From Jackrogersella multiformis (taxonomy: Eukaryota; Ascomycota; Sordariomycetes; Xylariales; Hypoxylaceae), in contig CADCXD010000009.1 of assembly GCA_902806575.1 (NCBI GenBank), positions 558,001 to 622,000 of the forward strand: a stretch of DNA of 64,000 nt, given 5' to 3'. The notes under the pieces were generated by a model that ran no database searches, was not told where the DNA came from, and was given only the letters and a program-made list of their open reading frames with translations. Of this stretch, positions 57,530 through 64,000 are shown piece by piece. Each line of letters begins with the position of its first letter. Positions within the stretch are counted from its first letter, which is position 1. The position numbers and the translations under genes are program-made.

Positions 57530-59492
57530 TTAGGGAATGAAGAAGTCCATCTCGTTCGCCATCTTCTGGATGCCATCTCGTGTCGAATTCAACGCGTCCT
57601 CCAAGGCCTGTCCTTCTGCGGTCTGCAACCAAAGGTTGAGTCGGTTCAAAACCCTCCTGCACACATCCACATGGTGAGGATCTCTGTTAGTCCACTTTGG
57701 GTCTGATAATACCTCCATGGTGGCACATGCGGTCATGGTGGCCATCTGCATCGAAAGATAAATGCACCGCCTAATCAGCATCGCCTCGCTTTTGTTTTTC
57801 CACGCCACACAGCGATACCGTCCAGGATCTAGTAAAGAAATATGGATGAAGTATACCCTTGTTATTGGTGCTTGGGCCCATGCTTTACATGCTATTAGAG
57901 GCATCCCGAGTCGCCTTATATATTCATCTCGCGTCAAAGGGAGAGCATCATTATTGGCCATTTTCCGCATCTTCCCCAAGATTAACGGGTATACGGTTTC
58001 TGCTAGTTGTTTCCCCATGGTGACCTAAACCATGGGACGAACACACCTTTGATACTGCCACATATAATCCTGCTTCCGTATTAACGGTGGATTCGCGTTG
58101 CGAGTAGATGGAAGGACTTACTTGATGCCAAGAAGAGAGAAATTTATGTCTGGGCCACGGCATAACGCAGTAATAGGGGAAGACCTTAGGATGCGCGTCT
58201 TGGTATCCCTCTAGTAAAGCTAGTCTCTTGATTATATCTCTCATCAAATTTGCATCGCCGTTCTCGCCGTTCCAGAACCGTCGGCTGAAGACGTGGTCAT
58301 TTGCATACATGTTTTTCCCAACGAGCACTATAAGAGTCTTCTTCCCCAAATACATGGACGGGGTTGCCTGATGTTGGAGAGTCCAAAGCTGTATCGTGCT
58401 AGACGGGGTTAATTCTGGAGTAGGAGCAGTTGAGGCGGTCTGTTTCGGAGCTTCACGGCATAGGTCTCTGAATAAACATCCTAGATTGTTTTTCATCTCG
58501 TTGTCGTAGATAGTTGAAAGTGAGAGGGAATGTGTGTGGAATCCAATTCCCAATTCCGTCCTAGGAATTTGTTCTATGGTATCTCCAAAAGACCAGCCTT
58601 CGTGACGGTTGATAAGCGACCCCTCACCGAAGATTTCAAGCAATGTAGCGCATACGAATCTGGATAGTCCACACTCCTTAATTCCAACCAACGAGAAGGG
58701 GAGCGCATGAGCCTGGAAAGACTTTGCTACGTCTGGGAAAGCCGATTCTATTGCCGTCAAGAACTCCGGGAGTACACCGGCTAACGGTTTAGTAAACTCC
58801 TCGTATCTCATGCGATGTGCGCCACGATAGAGCAGCTGGCTGGCTTCGCAATAACCAATATAGCGGACAGTGAAATAACTTTGACCTCGCCGTCGCTTGG
58901 CCAATACTTCCCAAGTCTTTAGTTCTTCGAATGTTCTTTCAGAGTTCCGAAGATGCTGCTCTAGTGCGACTAAATCAGACGGCGAAAGCCACCACGAAGC
59001 TGTATAGAAGCAATTCGTACATTGGTCGGTTTTTTCGATGGTTATGTTCTGGGGGTCTTTCATTGGAACCACCGCAGATAGCTGCATATCGCTGATGCAC
59101 AAGGGGTGCTCAAAAAACCTGGACCAGGTTGCCAGCTGTTTCTGTGTATATGCCACACCCGGTTTAGGTAAAAGGAGCTCGAGCTTTGTCTGTATAAAAC
59201 GTCTGACAGCAGCATCTTTTGCGAGCTCCTGGTACTCGGCTATTGGGTGTCTCTCCAACTTGTCGAATATCGTTTTCCAGGTTATTTCTCTTAACTGGTC
59301 GGGATTATGTTCATCAATTATCTTGTTGTGGGAAAAGGAGTGACCTGGGTATAGTTGAGGTTGTTCTAACGATGGGCCCTGGGTAAGTGGTTCGGGAAAT
59401 GGTTCGGGAAATGATGGTTCTCCTGATGACTCTGGGAATGATTGTCTTGGGGGTTCGGGGCTCGGTGAGTTCAAAAGCCTTCTGATGTCCAT
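57530..59492 (-). CDS. Hypothetical protein of 621 residues, family not recognised
   Basis: Two exons on the minus strand, 59492..58122 and 58024..57530, joined over a 97-nt intron (CAA|GTAAGT ... GTTTAG|GTC) in phase 0, giving SSWHQVTMGKQLAE. The N-terminus is rich in Pro, Glu and Ser (about residues 8-48); the rest looks globular, with Trp-rich segments (TASWWLSPSDL, EGWSFGDTIEQIP), a possible CTNC pair near 155, and a helical second-exon region ending ANEMDFFIP. No membrane segment, signal peptide, ATP-binding or zinc motif can be recognised. A lineage-specific protein is likely. Codon use and intron structure look like a normal expressed gene. Confidence 0.75.
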
Positions 59493-60171
59493 AATGGATG
59501 TAATTTGTAGGTAGACTCGATTAAACAGTGGTGTATTTTCTCTATTGGTACCTGAATTGTATAATGCGTAGAATAGCTAGACGTAGGTTGTGTGTATATC
59601 TATTGGTCAACTTGCTTCAATTCAATAAAGCCAATAGGTTCCAAGGTTGAAGGTTGTCGAGAAGGAAAAGATAAAGCTTTGGATTCCGGGTGGGTAGGTC
59701 CTAAATATTTCAATCATCATACCTTCCTGCAAGTTGGGTTAACTGTGAGTATTAGGAAGGTCTCACCATTTCCCTCCTGTAATAACAATGAGTACCTAGG
59801 TAGGTAGGTCTTTCCAACACTGCCTACCTACCTACCTAGGTAAGGTAGGTAGCAATATATAATTAGATGTTGCTCTAAGTCATTTTCCAAATACTTACCA
59901 CCTACCTACCTACCTGGTAGGGTAACCTGGGACAAGTTTTTTGTGTGCCATCATTAGGAAAATATAAGAGAAACCTGCTGAGGGGGAGATGCATGGGAAT
60001 ATAAATTTCTCAAATCATGGCACATGTTGGAGAACGAAAGGCAGGATCTTTTTTTTCTTTCTCGTTAGAAACGATCGTTCGAAATTCGATGCCAATTCAT
60101 CGTGATTATATGCTCTTATAGAGGAGCTGTTCATGAATTTATGCCAAAAGCCCTTAGCCCTGGGTTCATCA
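59493..60171. other. Intergenic with a perfect 16-bp inverted repeat
   Basis: No gene. Contains CTAC/ACCTAGGT repeats, including a stem-loop at 59793-59842, and poly-pyrimidine sequence near 60050. Confidence 0.55.
59793..59842. repeat. Inverted repeat (16-bp perfect arms)
   Basis: Arm TACCTAGGTAGGTAGG at 59793-59808 and its exact reverse complement at 59827-59842, with an 18-nt spacer. It could fold into a hairpin; it is built from the window's common CTAC repeat. Confidence 0.85.
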
Positions 60172-61791
60172 CTACCGAGCGGTCCCAACAACACCTTCAA
60201 ACAAAACCCCACCCGTGCTGTTCTTTTCTTGTTTGATTTCAACCTCCTCCAGCGGAAAAGGGGGGCCGTTCTCGAGGACGAACCGCCGATGCCAAGCGCC
60301 AACGAATAAGCCGTCGGGGTCAACGCTCTCCCGGACCTTTCGCCACTGGTGAAGATTGCTGCCGTATATGCTTTCGATCTCGGCCCCGTCCGTCTCGAAA
60401 TTTTTTGCCCAATGTGGCCGGCCGCCTAGATCCCGCATCAACCACTCAAATGCCTCATAGTACCGATCTCGACACGGTGGGTCGCTGTAATACGGTCTGT
60501 AAAGAGTGGCGTTGAGATATAAAGTTGGAGCACCCTCGGCCGTCGGGTCGAGATACGGCTTGGTGTTCGGAACCAACGACTTCGGATTGGAAGGCGATGT
60601 GTTGGATACTCGCACCTCGACGGGCGCGTGCACGTAGAGCCCTTCAGCTGAAAAGGGGATGTTGTGTGGTACATAGTCCGGATCCGAAGGCGGTAGCTGA
60701 TTAAGCCAGCTGCTCAACCGTCGAAGAGCCTCGGGTCCTTTACTCAGAGGGATGGCCCACTCGTTGACAAACTGCGAATACAGGCAGTTCATCAGTAGTG
60801 CTTTGCGACTGGGCTGAATGGCATTGCTAGTCGAACCATTCTGGAAGCCGTACTGCATACCGAACACGAACCACTCAACCACAGGTAGGATGCGCGGGAA
60901 AAACTGCGAGATATAGAGCAGGTTGTGATAAACATAGTATCCAAGTGCACTATCGTAGTATGAAACTTTTGGATCTATCAGCGGCTCATCCGTCTTCTCC
61001 GCGGTCCACACCACCGCACGCCGGGTGTACGGGTACCACCATACTCTCACAAACTCGGTCTGGGTCCAGAGGTCCTTATCCCACGCATTGAGCATCTTCA
61101 CATCAGCATCGATAATCTGCTGCCACCGCAGAGTGAATTCGGGCACAGCTCGGAAGGTGACTTCAGTTATGATGCCAAGCGCGCCTAGGGAGAGGAGCGA
61201 GGCGCGGAACAACTCGGGGTTATCCTCGGGGGAGCAGAACTTGGTAGTTCCGTCCGCGACAGTTATGCGCAGAGAGAGGATGTCTTCGGACATCAGGCCA
61301 TGTTTGAGACTTGACCCGTGAGTGCCGGTGGAAATGGCTCCGGCAATGGACTGCTGGTTGATGCTACCCAGGTTCGGCATCGCAAGACCGTGCTTCTCCA
61401 GCTCCTCGCAAAGCGCGTACAGTCTTATACCCGACTGCATGGCAACTATGCCATTGGCAGCATCCACAGATAAGATGCGATTAAACTTGTCGAGATTTAC
61501 CAGCCAAGACGAGGTGCAGGTCAGCGAGCTGGGCGAGTGGCCACAGCCAGTAGTGGTGATGCGGCGGCGGCATTTATGCGCAATCCTCACGATCTTCTCG
61601 ATCTCGGGCAGCGTCTCCGGCTGCAAATAGAGCTCTGGTCGCGACAGGAAAGTCTTCGCCCAGGTGCTGTGGACATGGTTCTCCTTCGCGGGGAAGGGAA
61701 TGCCATCGGCGCATCTCGCAAGCTCGGAAGCGACCAGAGGGTTCATTGCGCGCAGGAGCTGATGCTGATGATACAATGCTGGATGCGGCAA
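60172..61791 (-). CDS. ALO1: D-arabinono-1,4-lactone oxidase
   Basis: FAD enzyme of the outer mitochondrial membrane that oxidises D-arabinono-1,4-lactone to D-erythroascorbic acid, a fungal antioxidant. Single exon, 539 residues, close to the family length. The PCMH-type FAD domain starts at about residue 40; TTGCGHSPSS (about 80-89) holds the histidine that carries FAD covalently in relatives, and GAISTGTHGSS (about 150) is the second FAD contact. The ALO domain follows, with FVRVWWYPYTRRAV and the diagnostic PHWAKNF at about 459, then DPDGLFVGAWHRRFV. A Leu-rich segment near YHNLLYISQFFPRILPVV could be membrane-associated, as in the family. The start at 61791 was chosen as the first ATG; MNPLVASELARC, 15 codons later, is an alternative. 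Confidence 0.93.
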   Translation of the reverse strand: MPHPALYHQHQLLRAMNPLVASELARCADGIPFPAKENHVHSTWAKTFLSRPELYLQPETLPEIEKIVRIAHKCRRRITTTGCGHSPSSLTCTSSWLVNLDKFNRILSVDAANGIVAMQSGIRLYALCEELEKHGLAMPNLGSINQQSIAGAISTGTHGSSLKHGLMSEDILSLRITVADGTTKFCSPEDNPELFRASLLSLGALGIITEVTFRAVPEFTLRWQQIIDADVKMLNAWDKDLWTQTEFVRVWWYPYTRRAVVWTAEKTDEPLIDPKVSYYDSALGYYVYHNLLYISQFFPRILPVVEWFVFGMQYGFQNGSTSNAIQPSRKALLMNCLYSQFVNEWAIPLSKGPEALRRLSSWLNQLPPSDPDYVPHNIPFSAEGLYVHAPVEVRVSNTSPSNPKSLVPNTKPYLDPTAEGAPTLYLNATLYRPYYSDPPCRDRYYEAFEWLMRDLGGRPHWAKNFETDGAEIESIYGSNLHQWRKVRESVDPDGLFVGAWHRRFVLENGPPFPLEEVEIKQEKNSTGGVLFEGVVGTAR

Positions 61792-62820
61792 TTATAGGTA
61801 TTTTTGCAAGTAGTCGATTTCTTTCCTTCGGGATGTTAACCGTGCAGTTTTTAGGGCCGTAGAGAATTGCATATGATTACGTGCTAGGCATGTTTTGACA
61901 TATTTAATTCCAAGGTTCTTTCACATTCCAATGTTCGCGACTTCGTGCCGACATATTTAGCGGTATTTACTTGATCTCTTTTACATATATATTTTTATTC
62001 CATTAGCTAATTAGATTTGTATTATTCGTGAATCATGTCTCATTCCATCAATATTGCTTCATATCACTGTCATTGATACCTATTCATCGGAAAGATGCAT
62101 ATATCTTCGTACATTTCTAGGCAATGATACTTGTAAGTAACGGGGCTTTATGTAAATAATGGGTTTAACCCCGCTCATTTCCCCCTTACAAATTTGCTAT
62201 CCCTTAATTATGTAATCAATCACCTACTGCTAGCAGCAACACATACCTGACCTATGAGTTACTCAAATAAGTACTGCGAGGGATAGAAAACATATGGTGC
62301 AAGATAGTGTTATTATTACGATCTATACACGGTACCTAGTGCATTTAATCTGATGGCGGACCCCCGGCGAGTTAAATTTGACCACACTTGAAGCAAGGAG
62401 TCTGCCTGGCTATCTCTTCAGCATTGTGCTTCGTTCTACATATTCTCACGATTGCTAGAGTCCAGTGAGGGCCCAGATTATTGTACTAGGGCACCGAGAC
62501 TGGGAGCAATGCACCCGCGATCACGTAGCAACTGAATGCCACGAACGAAAGCGCCGACTCGGCATATATCGTCTCGTGGGCTGTGATATTGTCGCAACAT
62601 AGACATGGTGTGTTATCATATAGTTGCATGAAGAGTACCTACCTAGGTACTTAAGGATGGCATCGTTGGTAACAGTATAGCTACCTACCCAACATTCACC
62701 TCCTACCTACTGGTACCCAGGTAAGTAGGAGGTGAATATAAGTGTCTACCATGGGCCGGATTGCTGTTCCATTCATACAAATGGTTCGGCTTATCCAGGT
62801 CGGCCTGAAGAATACAATAA
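61792..62820. other. Intergenic, AT-rich, with a 13-bp inverted repeat
   Basis: No gene seen. Sequence is AT-rich near 61960-62250; an inverted repeat at 62694-62737 lies about 85 bp before the NACHT relic. Confidence 0.5.
62694..62737. repeat. Inverted repeat, 13-bp perfect arms
   Basis: ATTCACCTCCTAC at 62694-62706 pairs exactly with 62725-62737 over an 18-nt spacer containing TGGTACCCAGG. Could be a hairpin, a palindromic site or the end of a small mobile element. Confidence 0.75.
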
Positions 62821-63078
62821 AAGAGCCCACTGCTAAAGAAAAGCTACAAGAGGGTGCATGTCGTGTCCTGCGTTAAGGAGTTAGTAGGCATGGCGCTGAA
62901 GCATACTCCCAGGCCAATGTGGATCAAAGGTGACCTGGGAAAGGACAAGACTATGTTCTTGATTACTATCGAAGATGAGCTGGAGAAGCAGCTGGTATAA
63001 CTGCAGACGTCAGATGCCGTTGCTGTGGTGCTCTCCTACTTCTTCTACCAGGTCACGAATAAGGATACGAATGGATGA
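62821..63078 (+). pseudogene. Decayed NACHT (NLR-type STAND NTPase) fragment
   Basis: One frame shows ELVGMALKHTPRPMWIKGD, then LGKDKTM, ELEKQL, a TAA stop at 62998-63000, then AVVLSYFFYQ and VTNKD before a TGA at 63076-63078. Order and spacing fit the start of the NACHT domain in fungal NLR and heterokaryon-incompatibility proteins (P-loop, helix, then the SYFF-type strand). The P-loop is damaged: compared with the usual GxPGKGKT it has Leu and Asp at two key places, both explainable by C-to-T or G-to-A transitions. No flanking effector or repeat domain remains. Gene relic, not functional. Confidence 0.55.
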
Positions 63079-63637
63079 CACCACAGCTGTTTTCAGGGGC
63101 ATAATCTACCAGTGTGGCATATAAAGGTATGGCTGGTTGTTTTAAGTTCTGAGTGTAAAACAAAGTGGATAAAACCTATCAAATTCTTGAAGAGCCTTGT
63201 TGGTGGACGGTGGACGGTGGACGGCAAACGTGAATAATATACCAAACATACCGTGAAAAGCATGGGCAGGCTCAGGCAGGTGCTAACACCACCCCTAGGC
63301 AACTTCCCCGGCACTGAACAAAACTGCACCTCCCAAGTCCAACGTGCCTTCTTCGTCACCTACCATATTTCACGGATCGAACGCGTTTCTCGGGTTACAC
63401 CTCAAACTTACATCAACTTTCCTTTTTCTACAACTCAGGCAAACTATCTCCATTCTTCCTCCTCTCTCTTCCCATACCTCCTACCGGCATGATTATAACA
63501 ACAATAGATATACCCCAAAGAGGAACAAATGACTCGAAGGATCAAGATCTTTCTTACTCTACAGTCTTTGATTTCGAGACTCCTTTTAGGTATATTATAC
63601 TCGGTTGAAACACGTGACACGTCGCCCCTTTTTCAAG
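63079..63637. other. Intergenic, promoter of REC8
   Basis: No gene supported. Just before the REC8 ATG there is a CACGTG core at 63611-63616 and a second near-match, CACGTC, a few bases on; whether it is bound is unknown. The left half has short direct GGTGGAC repeats at about 63201-63222. Confidence 0.45.
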
Positions 63638-64000
63638 ATGTTCTACAGCCACGAAAGTATGTCCTAGCCCTTGAACCCTATCAAACATGTCATCGATACC
63701 TAGCTTACATGATGTTTCAGTTCTGACGAGCCGACAATATGGCGTTGCTACTATCTGGTAAGTGATTTACATCGCCTGATGCCAGTGTTTCTTGTTTGTG
63801 GCTATAATGGGTGATATAGACTCGAGCTAATGTTTGAAAGGCTCGTCGCCACCGTTGGAAAGGGGACAAGCACTAGGAGGGTGACTCGAAAGGCTATACA
63901 AGAGGTCGATGTACAAAAGGCATGTGGAAAGATCATCGAGCCGGGTGCTCCGGTGGCCCTGCGCCTTCAGGGCCAGCTCCTTTATGGTGTATCGCGTGTA
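63638..64000 (+). CDS. REC8: Meiotic cohesin kleisin Rec8, N-terminal part (3' end outside window)
   Basis: Kleisin that closes the meiotic cohesin ring. Exons 63638..63656, 63721..63757 and 63841 to the edge; introns have GTATGT/TTTCAG and GTAAGT/AAAG ends, and phases agree. The first 72 residues read MFYSHEILTSRQYGVATIWL, then VATVGKG ... KAIQEVDVQKAC ... EPGAPVALRLQGQLLYGVSRV. This is the Rad21/Rec8 N-terminal Smc-binding domain; the RQYGVATIWL form fits Rec8 rather than mitotic Rad21 (which has a KGPLAKVWL-like segment). Translation continues beyond the window. Rec8 beside a possible MAT region is of note only as both are sexual-cycle genes; they are about 45 kb apart. Confidence 0.88.

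Noticed and set aside
63529..63726. 65-codon frame starting MTRRIKIFLTL
   Set aside because: It overlaps REC8 exons 1-2 and the intron in another frame; REC8 splicing explains the sequence.

Overview
This window is nuclear DNA of a filamentous ascomycete (Pezizomycotina, most likely Sordariomycetes; a Xylariales-like affinity is only a guess). The evidence is compact genes with many 50-120 nt GT-AG introns carrying CTAAC-type branch sites, fungal-only families, and abundant ACCTAGGT/CTAC repeats between genes. About fifteen genes can be supported. Exon boundaries below were placed by hand from splice signals, reading phase and family conservation.

Layout. 1-11 kb: 3' part of REV3 (DNA polymerase zeta, +), an NVJ2/TEX2-type SMP lipid-transfer protein (+), COX13 (cytochrome c oxidase subunit VIa, -) and APN2 (AP endonuclease, +). 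11.1-17.6 kb: a 6.5 kb stretch with no intact gene I can name. 17.6-27.4 kb: SLA2 (-), a CIA30 complex I assembly factor (+), a small Cys-containing hypothetical protein (+) and APC5 (-). 31-41.4 kb: a ferric reductase-like flavocytochrome (+), LEU4 2-isopropylmalate synthase (+) and KAP95 importin beta (+). 44.4-52 kb: an 11-exon Zn2Cys6 transcription factor (-) and a SEC2-type Rab exchange factor (-). 57.5-64 kb: an unrecognised 621-residue protein (-), D-arabinono-1,4-lactone oxidase (-), a decayed NACHT P-loop fragment, and the first three exons of REC8 (+), cut by the window edge.

The most important point is positional. COX13-APN2 on one side and SLA2-CIA30-APC5 on the other are the classical flanks of the ascomycete mating-type (MAT) locus, so the 6.5 kb between APN2 and SLA2 is where the MAT idiomorph is expected. 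I see neither an intact alpha-box gene nor an intact HMG-box gene there, only several coding-like blocks broken by stops, mostly on the minus strand. Either the idiomorph is very divergent and many-exoned, or it has decayed, or mating-type genes have moved elsewhere. This is the part of the window most worth following up.

Other notable points: a GC-AG intron in CIA30, 13-nt internal exons in APN2 and the transcription factor, a reading-frame conflict around one transcription factor exon, an in-frame 60-nt candidate intron in LEU4, and a NACHT relic whose key changes look like RIP-type transitions.
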